DNA of 64,000 bases, from NCBI GenBank assembly GCA_041747855.1, contig JBGTEJ010000017.1, positions 1 through 64,000 on the forward strand, in the 5' to 3' direction. Source of the DNA: ZC4RG35 sp041747855 (GTDB taxonomy: Bacteria > Actinomycetota > Acidimicrobiia > Spongiisociales > ZC4RG35). Below the pieces are notes generated by a model, which searched no databases, was not told the origin of the DNA, and worked only from the letters and a program-made list of their open reading frames with translations. The stretch's first letter is position 1; each line of letters begins with the position of its first letter. The translations under genes were made by a program, and so were the position numbers. Positions 41,200 through 49,071 of the stretch are shown one piece after another.

Positions 41200-42003
41200 A
41201 TGGAAGTGAAGAACAAGGTCATGGTCGTCACCGGTGGTGGCAACGGGATCGGACGTCAACTGGTCCTAGCCCTACTCGACAGGGGATCCCGGGTGACCGC
41301 CGTCGACATCCGTCAGGACAGTCTCGACGAGACCGCCGCCCTGGCCAACGCCGGGGACCGTCTCCAGACCCTCGTCGTCGACATCACCGACCGTGACGCC
41401 GTAGCCGCACTCCCCGACCAGGTGATCGCCACCCACGGGGTCGTCGACGGGTTGATCAACAACGCCGGGATCATCCAGCCGTTCGTCCCGTTCAACGACC
41501 TCGACTTCGGGGCGATCGACCGGATCATCAACGTCAACCTGTACGGGACGATCAACATGGTCAAAGCCTTCCTCCCCCATCTCCTCGACCGGCCATGGGC
41601 CCACATCGCCAACGTTTCCAGCATGGGTGGGTTCCTCCCCGTCCCCGGCCAGACCATGTACGGGGCGACCAAGGCGGCGGTCAAGCTGCTGACCGAAGGT
41701 CTCTACTCCGAGCTCCGCGACACCAAGGTCAGGGTCTCGGTGATCATGCCCGGAGCGGTGGGCACCGAGATCACCACCAATTCGGGTGTGGACATTCCCG
41801 GTGGGATGGACAGCGCCGAAGCCAGTGAGAGGAAGGTGACTTCACCCGAAGACGCCGCCACAATCATCATCGACGGGATCGAGAAGAATCGTCTTCACAT
41901 CTTCGTTGGTAACGACTCGAAGACGATGAACCTGTTCACCCGGATCGCACCCAAGAAGGCGACCAATCTGATACAGAAGAAGATGAAGAGCCTGTTGGGC
42001 TAG
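41200..42003 (+). CDS. SDR-family oxidoreductase
   Basis: The 267-aa short-chain dehydrogenase has NAD(P)-binding TGGGNGIG (about 11-18), NNAG, the catalytic Ser in NVSSMGG and Y-x3-K in YGATK. ATG 41200 is chosen because AAAGGAG lies 8 bases before it; the TTG at 41170 adds ten unlike residues. The C-terminus is basic. The substrate is unknown. A strong terminator follows. Confidence 0.9.
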   Translation: MEVKNKVMVVTGGGNGIGRQLVLALLDRGSRVTAVDIRQDSLDETAALANAGDRLQTLVVDITDRDAVAALPDQVIATHGVVDGLINNAGIIQPFVPFNDLDFGAIDRIINVNLYGTINMVKAFLPHLLDRPWAHIANVSSMGGFLPVPGQTMYGATKAAVKLLTEGLYSELRDTKVRVSVIMPGAVGTEITTNSGVDIPGGMDSAEASERKVTSPEDAATIIIDGIEKNRLHIFVGNDSKTMNLFTRIAPKKATNLIQKKMKSLLG

Positions 42004-42026
42004 AAGCGGGGTCGGAAACGGTGAAA

Positions 42027-42056
42027 GGGCCGGGTAGCGCTTTCGCCACCCGGCCC
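42027..42056. terminator. Bidirectional hairpin terminator
   Basis: GGGCCGGGT (42027-42035) pairs perfectly with ACCCGGCCC (42048-42056), and the inner bases extend the stem with one mismatch. It lies between the convergent SDR and anti-sigma genes. No long T-run follows, as usual in high-GC genomes. Confidence 0.75.
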
Positions 42057-42068
42057 GTTAGACCGGTG

Positions 42069-42650
42069 TCAGCCGCCGAAGGCTGACTGGAATGATGCCC
42101 TGAAGTCCGGCGTCGATAGACCGGAGAACCCGCAGTAATTGACTGACCCTTCGTTGGCGGTCAGCAGATGGGTCTGACCTTCGGCGAAGGCCACCCCACC
42201 GATCAGAGCCTCCATACCCGACGCCGCTTCGAGGACGACGACTTCGGCGTCACCACCCTTGAACCAGTGGTCCACCGACAACTCAACCTGACCATCACCG
42301 ACCGAGGTCACGGTGCCCTCGAATGCGATCTCGGCCTTGGCGAGCTCCTCCTCAGAGAACTGGATGCACATGGCGGTGATGTCCTCCTGGCCGGCACTCA
42401 AAGCAAGTGGTTGGGCTGCCGGCGCCCCTCCAAGTGCGAATGTGGCGGCGATACCAACAACCAAAGCCATCGCGGCAGCTGCCGGCAGCCAGTTCCTCCG
42501 TTGAACCGGTGTGGGCTCCTTCGTCTCTATATGTGTGCTCATAGTGTCCTCCATCAGTTTCCGGGACGACGGTGTCGTCATTGACTCTGTCGACACATCA
42601 GGTGACATCGGATCGATCCGGGCGAGCCGGTTTCTCAGTTCATCTGTCAT
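42069..42650 (-). CDS. Membrane-anchored protein encoded with an ECF sigma factor (possible anti-sigma factor)
   Basis: The 193-aa protein has an N-terminal cytosolic part (MTDELRNRLARIDPMSPDVSTESM) of about 50 residues, one membrane helix (54-72) and an extracytoplasmic domain with two Cys and a FEGTVTSVGDGQVELSVDHW beta pattern. It overlaps the sigma gene by 11 bases, so a regulatory partnership is likely. The zinc-finger anti-sigma HxxxCxxC motif is absent, so the inhibitor role is inferred from position only. Confidence 0.65.
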   Translation of the reverse strand: MTDELRNRLARIDPMSPDVSTESMTTPSSRKLMEDTMSTHIETKEPTPVQRRNWLPAAAAMALVVGIAATFALGGAPAAQPLALSAGQEDITAMCIQFSEEELAKAEIAFEGTVTSVGDGQVELSVDHWFKGGDAEVVVLEAASGMEALIGGVAFAEGQTHLLTANEGSVNYCGFSGLSTPDFRASFQSAFGG

Positions 42651-43218
42651 TTCTTCTGCTCCCTGGCATGTCGACCGGTATCTGTCCGGACACCTCTCGA
42701 TTCTGTCGCTCCAATGCGGAACCCAACTTCTTCCTCGCCCTGCTCAGTCGCAGAGTGGCCGCATTCACAGACACTTCGAGGATCGGGGCGATCTCCCTCG
42801 GATCCAACCCCTCCCAGGCCCAGAGACGGAGAATCTCACGGTCGCCTTCCGACAAGGTGGAGAGAGCTGCTTCGAGATCAGGATCGGTCGCTTCTGCTGG
42901 CTCGACTACAGGAGGTCTCTCCGCCTCAAGACGGGTGATCAACATGGCGTGACGACGCCTACTCCTGACCTGGTTGGCGACAACCCTCCGGGCCACTCCG
43001 TAACACCACGGAAGTGGACCTTCGGCCGGGATGTCGTCGAGTCGACGCCAGGCGATCAGCAGGGTTTCAGAAAGAGCATCGGCGACACTGTCGGCATCGA
43101 GGCGACGACGCAGATACCGCTGCAAGGGGTCATAGACGTCAGCGACCAGCAACTCGAAGCGGAGTCGCCGGTCGGCATCAGCCTTCGTGAAGGTCCTGCC
43201 GCGTTGATGAAAGTTCAC
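42640..43218 (-). CDS. ECF-family RNA polymerase sigma factor
   Basis: The 192-aa sigma factor contains region 2 (about 25-90: VYDPLQRYLRRRL, DALSETLLIAWRRLDDIP) and region 4 (115-170: LSEGDREILRLWAWEGLDPREIAPIL and the HTH VSVNAATLRLSRARKKL), and nothing between but a short linker. It would direct RNA polymerase to a stress or envelope regulon. It is co-transcribed with a membrane protein that may control it. Confidence 0.9.
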   Translation of the reverse strand: MNFHQRGRTFTKADADRRLRFELLVADVYDPLQRYLRRRLDADSVADALSETLLIAWRRLDDIPAEGPLPWCYGVARRVVANQVRSRRRHAMLITRLEAERPPVVEPAEATDPDLEAALSTLSEGDREILRLWAWEGLDPREIAPILEVSVNAATLRLSRARKKLGSALERQNREVSGQIPVDMPGSRRNDR

Positions 43219-43299
43219 TGGCCATTCATTGTGTCCGGGATGACCGCCAATCTGTCATCGAATTCTCAGATGACTGGTCAGGTCTTGCCGGTCAACGAC

Positions 43300-44502
43300 T
43301 CAGACTGAGGTGACCATGTCGGGACGGAGATCGGAGACCGATGCCGCACCGAGTAGACGCATGGTTCGGACCACGTCCTCGGTGAGGATCTCGATGGCGC
43401 GTTCCACACCCGCCTGACCACCCGCCATCAACCCATACAGGTATGCCCGGCCTACGAAACACAGCTTGGCACCAAGGGCGATGCAGGCCACCACATCGGC
43501 GCCATTGGTGATCCCGCCGTCGATGTAGATCTCGCCACGGTCACCATGGGTCTCCACCGCCTCCCTCAAGATCCGCAAAGGGACCACCGACCGGTCCAAC
43601 TGTCTCCCGCCGTGGTTGGAGAGGATCACCGCATCGGCACCGATGTCGAAGGCGAACGCCACGTCGTCGACACGCTGGATGCCCTTGATCACCAGCGGGC
43701 CATCCCAACGGCCCCGGACCCACTCGAGGTCGGCCAACGACAGACTCGGGTCCCAGATCTGGGCCAGGATCTCCGGGAGTGACCCTTCGAAACCCTGAAG
43801 AGACGAGAAGTTCAGCGGATCGCCGGTGAGCATCCGGTACCACCATTTCGGATGCACCGCCATCCCACCCAGAGTCCGCAAAGTCAATGCCGGGGGGAAC
43901 GACAACCCGTTGCGGGCGTCCCGCAGCCTGATCCCCGGGACCACGGTGTCCACCGTCACCACCAGCGCACTCGAACCCGATTCGACGGCACCGGCCACCA
44001 GTTCGGAGGCGATGCCCCGATCCTTGGGCAGATACAACTGGAACCACCGGTTGGTTTCGGGTGCGGCCACAGCGAGATCCCTCGCAGAAGTGGTGCCCAA
44101 CGTGGAAAGGGCAAACACGATCCCTGCGTCACCGGCCGCCTTCGCCACCGCCGACTCCCCCGCATGGTGCATCATCTTGGTGAACCCTGTTGGGGCCAAC
44201 CCGAACGGGAGGGCACTGTGGCGTCCCAGGACGGTCGTCGAAGTGTCCACGGTGGCGACGTCGCGGAGTACGGACGGGTGGAACTCGACCTCGTCGAACG
44301 CCTCCCGGGACCGACGCAGGCTGATCTCGGCCTCGGCGGCCCCATCTACATAGTCGAACACAGCCCGTGGCGTCCGCTTGCGCCCCATCTCCCTCAGGTC
44401 CCAGATGGTGGCGGCCCGGGCAAGACGACCGGCCGAACCTCCACCCATCCGTCGAAGTCTCAGGAAGGCGAAGCGCTGTTTCCACCTGCTACCCGATTCC
44501 AT
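43300..44502 (-). CDS. lldD: FMN-dependent alpha-hydroxy-acid dehydrogenase (L-lactate dehydrogenase type)
   Basis: The 400-aa flavoprotein oxidises L-lactate or a related 2-hydroxy acid. It has APTGFTKMMHHAGE, FQLYLPKDRG, the VTVDTVVPGIRLRD segment, Lys in LVIKGIQ, and the active-site SNHGGRQLD with His and Arg, then IDGGITNGADV and GRAYLYGL. The first 40 residues are a basic extension. TAATCT lies 5 bases before the ATG. Mycofactocin-linked and glycolate-type members are alternatives; the substrate is not proven. Confidence 0.88.
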   Translation of the reverse strand: MESGSRWKQRFAFLRLRRMGGGSAGRLARAATIWDLREMGRKRTPRAVFDYVDGAAEAEISLRRSREAFDEVEFHPSVLRDVATVDTSTTVLGRHSALPFGLAPTGFTKMMHHAGESAVAKAAGDAGIVFALSTLGTTSARDLAVAAPETNRWFQLYLPKDRGIASELVAGAVESGSSALVVTVDTVVPGIRLRDARNGLSFPPALTLRTLGGMAVHPKWWYRMLTGDPLNFSSLQGFEGSLPEILAQIWDPSLSLADLEWVRGRWDGPLVIKGIQRVDDVAFAFDIGADAVILSNHGGRQLDRSVVPLRILREAVETHGDRGEIYIDGGITNGADVVACIALGAKLCFVGRAYLYGLMAGGQAGVERAIEILTEDVVRTMRLLGAASVSDLRPDMVTSV

Positions 44503-44553
44503 GGGTCAGATTATGACCGAATCGACCAGGCCACCGTGTAGAAGTACGACCCC

Positions 44554-44582
44554 TTGAAACTGGTGCCGGGATGCCGCATAGT
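44554..44582 (+). promoter_or_regulatory. Promoter of coiled-coil gene copy 1
   Basis: The -35 TTGAAA (44554-44559), a 17-base spacer and -10 CATAGT (44577-44582) are followed 4 bases later by the ATG. The element is conserved in front of copies 2 and 3. Confidence 0.6.
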
Positions 44583-44586
44583 CACC

Positions 44587-44943
44587 ATGGGCATCTCAGA
44601 AGCAGCCCGGAACAGCCTCTACACTGCGCTGACCGAGGTAATCGGCGACGCCAATACGGAGACGCTGTTGAAGGCGATACCGCTTTACGACTATGACGAA
44701 GTGGCCACCAAGGCCGACCTTGCCGTGCTCCGATCCGAGATGGCGGCAGGTTTTGCCCAACTGCGAGCTGAATTTACCGGGGAAATCAACCCCCTGCGTG
44801 GAGAGATCCGAGGTGGGTTGGCCGATCTGCGGGCCGAGATGATCGAGCGGATCGAAGGCTTGCGAGTCTCCAACAACCGGTGGATGGTCGCACTCATGCT
44901 CACCATCATCGGAGCAATGGCGAGTCTCAGACTCATCGGCTGA
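44587..44943 (+). CDS. Coiled-coil, tail-anchored small protein, tandem copy 1
   Basis: The 118-aa protein has an N-terminal domain (MGISEAARNSLYTALTEVIG then TETLLKAI, to about residue 35), a coiled-coil region with repeated LR-E pattern (40-92), and a C-terminal membrane helix (WMVALMLTIIGAMASLRLIG). ATG 44587 is chosen from the conserved start of the three copies. It is the longest copy, with 22 more residues in the coiled coil than copy 3. It is related to the heptad protein at 33.1 kb. The function is unknown. Confidence 0.75.
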   Translation: MGISEAARNSLYTALTEVIGDANTETLLKAIPLYDYDEVATKADLAVLRSEMAAGFAQLRAEFTGEINPLRGEIRGGLADLRAEMIERIEGLRVSNNRWMVALMLTIIGAMASLRLIG

Positions 44944-44949
44944 ACCCCC

Positions 44950-44978
44950 TTGAAACCGGTGCTGGGATACCGCATAGT
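44950..44978 (+). promoter_or_regulatory. Promoter of coiled-coil gene copy 2
   Basis: -35 TTGAAA (44950-44955), 17 bases and -10 CATAGT (44973-44978) are followed by 6 bases and then ATG 44985. It is identical in layout to copy 3. Confidence 0.6.
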
Positions 44979-44984
44979 CATGGC

Positions 44985-45294
44985 ATGGGCACTCAGAAGC
45001 AGCCCGGAACAGTCTCTACACTGCGCTCACCGAGATAATCGGCGACGCCAACACGGAGACCCTGTTGAAGGCGATACCGCTCTACGACTATGACGAAGTG
45101 GCCACCAAGGCCGACCTCGCCGTGCTCCGAGCCGAAATGGCGGCCGGTTTCGCCGAGCTGCGGACGGAGTTGGCCGAATTGCGGGCCGAGATGATCGAGC
45201 GGATCGAAGCCTTGCGAGCCTCCAACAGTCGCTGGATGGTCGCACTCATGCTCACCATCGTCGGAGCAATGGCGAGTCTCAGACTCATCGGCTG
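44985..45294 (+). pseudogene. Coiled-coil gene copy 2, frameshifted
   Basis: Relative to copies 1 and 3, one T is missing in codon 3 (GGGCACTC for GGGCATCTC), so the ATG 44985 frame ends at a stop 18 codons on. The original frame is otherwise open and would code 103 residues of the same protein with an intermediate coiled-coil length (7 residues more than copy 3). A restart at TTG 45065 could give the coil and anchor only. The promoter is intact. Confidence 0.75.
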
Positions 45295-45301
45295 AACCCC
45301 C

Positions 45302-45330
45302 TTGAAACCGGTGCTGGGATACCGCATAGT
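45302..45330 (+). promoter_or_regulatory. Promoter of coiled-coil gene copy 3
   Basis: -35 TTGAAA (45302-45307), 17 bases and -10 CATAGT (45325-45330) are followed by 6 bases and then ATG 45337. A leaderless transcript is predicted. Confidence 0.6.
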
Positions 45331-45336
45331 CATGGC

Positions 45337-45627
45337 ATGGGCATCTCAGAAGCAGCCCGACACAGTCTCTACACTGCGCTGACCGAGGTAATCGGCGACG
45401 CCAACACGGAGACACTGTTGAAGGCGATACCGCTCTACGACTATGACGAAGTGGCCACCAAGGCCGACCTCGCCGGGCTCCGAGCCGAAATGGCGGCGGG
45501 CTTCGCCGAACTACGTGCCGAGATGATCGAACGGATCGAAGCCCTTCGAGCCTCCAACAGTCGCTGGATGGTCGCCCTCATGCTTACCATCATCGGAGCT
45601 ATGGCGAGTCTCAGACTCGTCGGCTGA
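45337..45627 (+). CDS. Coiled-coil, tail-anchored small protein, tandem copy 3
   Basis: This 96-aa shortest copy has the same N-terminal domain and membrane tail as copy 1, with only about 30 residues of coiled coil (ATKADLAGLRAEMAAGFAEL then RAEMIERIEALR). The three copies repeat with a period of about 350-400 bases, including the promoter, a sign of recent tandem duplication. Heteromers of different coil length are possible. No function can be assigned. Confidence 0.75.
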   Translation: MGISEAARHSLYTALTEVIGDANTETLLKAIPLYDYDEVATKADLAGLRAEMAAGFAELRAEMIERIEALRASNSRWMVALMLTIIGAMASLRLVG

Positions 45628-45648
45628 GCCCCGTCTGCGCCCATGGCA

Positions 45649-45654
45649 TAAGCT
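45649..45654 (+). promoter_or_regulatory. Putative -10 hexamer of leaderless upp
   Basis: TAAGCT is followed by 6 bases and then the upp ATG. No ribosome binding site is seen. Confidence 0.4.
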
Positions 45655-45660
45655 AAGGCC

Positions 45661-46281
45661 ATGCCACTTACCATCGTCGTACACCCCCTGGCAGCAGACC
45701 TGCTCACCGTCCTCAGGGACCGCAACACCGAGCCACCCGAGTTCCGTCAGACCGCAGAACGGCTCGGCTACCTCCTCGTCGCCGAGGCGATGGCGGACAT
45801 GGTCACCGATCAAGTGGAGATCGAGACGCCCCTCGAAACGATGCTCGGCACCAAGCTCCACCGACCCGTCGTGGCCGTCGCCGTTCTGAGGGCCGGACTG
45901 GGTCTCCTCGAATCGGTCCTCACCCTCGTCCCTGACGCCGCAATCGGGTTCGCCGGGGTGCAGCGGAACGAGGAGACCGCCGAGCCCATGGAGTACTACA
46001 CCAAGTTCCCCAACCTGGAGCAGGCCAGGGTGCTCATCCTGGAACCGATGCTGGCCACCGGAGGATCTCTCTCCTGGGCGGTAGACAAGGTCAAGGAGAA
46101 CGGGGCCATTGACATCACCGCGGTGTGCGTGGTGGTCGCCCCCGAAGGCGCCCAACGGATGGAGGAGGACCATCCCGACGTCCGGATCGTCGCCGCCACC
46201 CTCGACCGTGGCCTCAACCCCTCCTACTACATCACCCCCGGCCTCGGAGACATGGGAGATCGCCTCTTCGGGACCATATGA
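45661..46281 (+). CDS. upp: Uracil phosphoribosyltransferase
   Basis: The 206-aa enzyme makes UMP from uracil and PRPP. It has the family start (LTIVVHPLAADLLTVLRD), VAVLRAGLGLLESVL, the PRPP loop in ILEPMLATGGSLSWA and the uracil-binding YYITPGLGDMGDRLFGT at the C-terminus. deoA and cdd, also in pyrimidine salvage, are within 10 kb. The alkyltransferase-like gene overlaps its stop by 4 bases. Confidence 0.97.
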   Translation: MPLTIVVHPLAADLLTVLRDRNTEPPEFRQTAERLGYLLVAEAMADMVTDQVEIETPLETMLGTKLHRPVVAVAVLRAGLGLLESVLTLVPDAAIGFAGVQRNEETAEPMEYYTKFPNLEQARVLILEPMLATGGSLSWAVDKVKENGAIDITAVCVVVAPEGAQRMEEDHPDVRIVAATLDRGLNPSYYITPGLGDMGDRLFGTI

Positions 46282-46556
46282 ACTCTTTCAACGAGGCCGT
46301 CGCCAGGGTGATCGGCGCTCTGGAACCGGGAGACCTGGTCACCTATGGTGAGGTTGCGGCTGAAGCCGGATACCCCGGAGCAGCCCGAGCCGTGGGCACG
46401 TTCCTCCGCACCACCGACCTCGACCTCCCCTGGTGGCGAGTGTTGGGCTCCGGAGGCTGGCTTCGCTCACCCGACCCGACACGTCAAGCGGACCTCCTCG
46501 CCGAAGAGGGGACCACGGTGATCGGCGGTCGGGTCAGGGGCCTACCCGGCGGTTGA
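46278..46556 (+). CDS. Alkyltransferase-like protein (ATL), MGMT homologue without the reactive Cys
   Basis: The 92-aa protein is the C-terminal DNA-binding domain of O6-alkylguanine-DNA alkyltransferase: FNEAVARVIGALEPGDLVTYGEVAAEAGYPGAARAV with the Arg finger, but the PCHRV motif reads PWWRV, so the alkyl-accepting Cys is Trp. Such ATL proteins flag alkylated guanines for nucleotide-excision repair. ATG 46278 overlaps the upp stop (ATGA). The reading frame upstream of that ATG is only an overlap with upp. Confidence 0.85.
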   Translation: MNSFNEAVARVIGALEPGDLVTYGEVAAEAGYPGAARAVGTFLRTTDLDLPWWRVLGSGGWLRSPDPTRQADLLAEEGTTVIGGRVRGLPGG

Positions 46557-46585
46557 GCGCCAGCACTACCCGGGTTACACCGACG

Positions 46586-48139
46586 CTACGACCTGGTCCC
46601 CCGGAGGGTGGCATCCCTGGCCCTGCCGATTCGCAGCGTCTCGTCGACCAGTGCCTCCATCTCCTCGGCCTCGGTCCTGAAGTTCACGATGCAGGAGCGG
46701 ATGGCAAACCGACCATCGACCAATGCGTTGGAGGGATACACCCGACCGCCGAACTCGATCTCGAACATGATCTGCTCGTTCAACTCATTCAGGTGGGGCT
46801 CGGCTTCAGGATCACCGGCGAGGTCGGCGGGCACATATCGGAAGGTGACTATCGAAAGCCGCTGCGGCGACACGACCTCCAACTCCGGCTCCGACTCCAC
46901 GAGACGTTGCAGATATCGAGTCAGTTCGACATCGTGAGCGATCCGACGTTGGTATGCGTCCCACCCGTGGGCAAGAAGCGAGACCCATATCTTGAAAGCC
47001 GCGAAATGGCGGGAGAAGTCCGGGCTCATGAACGCCATGTCCCTACCCCAGCCGGTCTTCTCGGTCTCTTGGACGACATAGGAGGCATGGAGGCCGAACG
47101 CGTCGACGAGGATTCGAGGGTCTCGCACGATCACACAGGCTCCAGGCATCGGCGTGTACAGCCACTTGTGCGGGTCGAAGCCGAGGGAGTCGGCCCTCTC
47201 CAAACCCGAGAACAGGTGTCGCATGGAATCGGTCAGAGCGGCGGCTCCCCCATAAGCGGCGTCGACATGGAACCAGAGGTCGTAGGCCTCGCACACGTCG
47301 GCGATTTCCTCGAGAGGGTCGATCGAGCCGGTCCCGGTCGTGCCAGCCGTGCCAACGACGGCGATCGGCCGGAGTCCGGCGGCGAGATCGGTCTCGATCG
47401 CCTCCCGAAGCAGTTTGACATCCATCCTCATGTCAGAGTCGACCGCGATATGAGTCACTCCTGCCCTGCCAAGTCCGGCGATCTCAGCTGCCCGGTCAAC
47501 GGTCACGTGAGTCTCCGTAGACGAGTACACCTTCAGCTGCGGCCCGCCGGCGAGGCCCGACTCCCGGACGTCCCATCCGGCCTTCGACAGCCTTGCCAGC
47601 TGGATGCCGACCATATTCGCTGCGGCACCACCCGTGGTGATGAACCCGCCGCCCCCCTCGATACCCAACTTGTGGGCGAACCACTCGACCAGGTGCTGTT
47701 CGATCTCGGCAGCTGCCGGGCCCAGACGCCAGCCCCCCGTGTTCTGGTTCAAACCTGCGGCGAGAAGGTCGGCGACGGCCCCGGGAACTGTCCCCGCCCC
47801 GCTTATGTAGGCAACGAAACCCGGATGGCCCGGATACATCGAATGCTCGAACATCACCGACCGAAAGTGCCGTTCGAGCTCCTCCTCGGACAGCGCCTCC
47901 TTCGGGATCTCCATGGCCACCGCAGCCCGCACCTCGGAGCTGGTCTCGTGCCGCGCCACCGGCAGCCCCCCTTCGAGTCCGCGAAGAAGCTCAGCCCACA
48001 AAGAGACGGACATGTCGGCGAAAGCAACCGCCCGTTCGGACGACCAGACCAGATCGGTGACCGGCTCAGGACGACTCGATTCCACTTCGGCAAGGTACAC
48101 GCTGCAAATCGCGCCGAGTTGGTTTCGGACAGGATTCAC
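46586..48139 (-). CDS. PLP-dependent group II decarboxylase
   Basis: The 517-aa protein belongs to the aromatic-amino-acid/glutamate/cysteine-sulfinate decarboxylase family: HPGFVAYISGAGT, GFITTGGAAANM, the PLP-Asp in WFHVDAAYGGAA and the PLP-Lys in DSLGFDPHKWLYTP. The substrate cannot be predicted. The first 40 residues may belong to an over-long start; ATG 48139 is kept because no better binding site is seen. It is convergent with the ATL gene. Confidence 0.88.
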   Translation of the reverse strand: MNPVRNQLGAICSVYLAEVESSRPEPVTDLVWSSERAVAFADMSVSLWAELLRGLEGGLPVARHETSSEVRAAVAMEIPKEALSEEELERHFRSVMFEHSMYPGHPGFVAYISGAGTVPGAVADLLAAGLNQNTGGWRLGPAAAEIEQHLVEWFAHKLGIEGGGGFITTGGAAANMVGIQLARLSKAGWDVRESGLAGGPQLKVYSSTETHVTVDRAAEIAGLGRAGVTHIAVDSDMRMDVKLLREAIETDLAAGLRPIAVVGTAGTTGTGSIDPLEEIADVCEAYDLWFHVDAAYGGAAALTDSMRHLFSGLERADSLGFDPHKWLYTPMPGACVIVRDPRILVDAFGLHASYVVQETEKTGWGRDMAFMSPDFSRHFAAFKIWVSLLAHGWDAYQRRIAHDVELTRYLQRLVESEPELEVVSPQRLSIVTFRYVPADLAGDPEAEPHLNELNEQIMFEIEFGGRVYPSNALVDGRFAIRSCIVNFRTEAEEMEALVDETLRIGRARDATLRGTRS

Positions 48140-48227
48140 GCCACGCCTGTAGACAGGTGGGACCCGGGCTTCCGTCGAATCAGGTCGGCGGGCAAATCAA
48201 ATCCTGACTCGCAGTAGGCTCCGCGGT

Positions 48228-48872
48228 ATGGGCAAGAACCAAGGGATCACTGTCACCGGGACCGGGGAAGCGACCGCGCCGCCCGACCTGGCCACAATCA
48301 ACGTCGGGGTCAGTGTCCTTTCCGCCACGGTGGCCGAAGCCACCACCTCCGCCGCATCCGCGGCTGGCGAGCTGATCGACGCCCTCGTCTCAGAAGGTGT
48401 CGCCCGAGGGGACATCGGCACCACCGCCTACAACATCGCCTCCGAACACGACTGGTCGAACAACACCCGTCGTCTCCTTGGATACCGGGTCAACAACACC
48501 ATCCTGGCCAAGATCAGGGACCTCGACCGGGTGGGACAGATCCTCGATCGGGGCGTGGCCGCAGCCGGAGACTCCGCCACCGTCAACAACCTCCAGTTCA
48601 CCATCGAAGACCCGACCGGTATCGAACGCCAGGCCCGCGACACCGCATGGGCCGACGCCCTGGCCAAAGCCGGACAGCTCGCCCGACTGGCGGGGCGCAA
48701 ACTCGGTCAGGCCACCACCATCATGGAGAGGACCTCCTCGGCAGGCCCGTTCCCGATGCCCCGGATGAGACAGGAGATGATGGCCGGCGCCGCCGACGTC
48801 TCCACCCCGATCGAAGCCGGCACCACCACGGTCACCGTCAACATCGACGTCAGATTCGTCTTCGCCGACTAG
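48228..48872 (+). CDS. SIMPL-domain (DUF541) protein
   Basis: The 214-aa protein has the SIMPL pattern: GITVTGTGEATAPPDLATINVGV at the start, GYRVNNTILAKIRDLDRVGQILD in the middle, a helical segment RDTAWADALAKAGQLARLAGRKLGQ and the final TVTVNIDVRFVF strand. Most relatives are periplasmic and have a signal peptide; this one has none visible. TAGGCT precedes the ATG by 7 bases. It ends just upstream of the arginine leader. Confidence 0.85.
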   Translation: MGKNQGITVTGTGEATAPPDLATINVGVSVLSATVAEATTSAASAAGELIDALVSEGVARGDIGTTAYNIASEHDWSNNTRRLLGYRVNNTILAKIRDLDRVGQILDRGVAAAGDSATVNNLQFTIEDPTGIERQARDTAWADALAKAGQLARLAGRKLGQATTIMERTSSAGPFPMPRMRQEMMAGAADVSTPIEAGTTTVTVNIDVRFVFAD

Positions 48873-48898
48873 AAACCACCAGCGCCCCTGGCTACGCT
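48870..48898 (+). promoter_or_regulatory. Putative promoter of the arginine operon
   Basis: -35 TAGAAA (48870-48875), a 17-base spacer and -10 TACGCT (48893-48898) are followed by 6 bases and then the leader-peptide ATG. The layout matches the coiled-coil gene promoters, so a leaderless uORF is expected. Confidence 0.55.
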
Positions 48899-48904
48899 GG
48901 ACTG

Positions 48905-49009
48905 ATGGGCGCTGAAGCCACGTTCGCGAATGCATCTTCGGACGGCTTCCCCGCGTCACCCCCGGTCGCTCCTGTATCGCGACGACCGCGACGTCCGCGA
49001 CGACGCTGA
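48905..49009 (+). CDS. Arginine-rich leader peptide of the arg operon (putative attenuator)
   Basis: A 34-codon frame ends in S-R-R-P-R-R-P-R-R-R-stop: seven Arg among its last nine residues, five of them the rare codon CGA. It sits 62 bases upstream of an arginine biosynthesis operon and immediately after a promoter-like sequence. The design is that of a ribosome-stalling leader in transcription or translation attenuation: when Arg-tRNA is scarce the ribosome stalls and the downstream genes are expressed. No clear terminator hairpin was found, so the mechanism is open. Confidence 0.65.
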   Translation: MGAEATFANASSDGFPASPPVAPVSRRPRRPRRR

Positions 49010-49071
49010 CACCCACTCACCTCGCCGCACCCGTCCCCGTTCGATCGACACCTGAAGGCAGGACCCGACCC

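Noticed and set aside
45065..45295. Shortened frame of coiled-coil copy 2 as a separate gene
   Set aside because: It begins at a TTG inside the conserved domain without a binding site; treated as part of the frameshifted copy.
46433..48217. 594-codon plus-strand frame
   Set aside because: It is a shadow of the PLP decarboxylase; only its first part overlaps the real ATL gene, in another frame.
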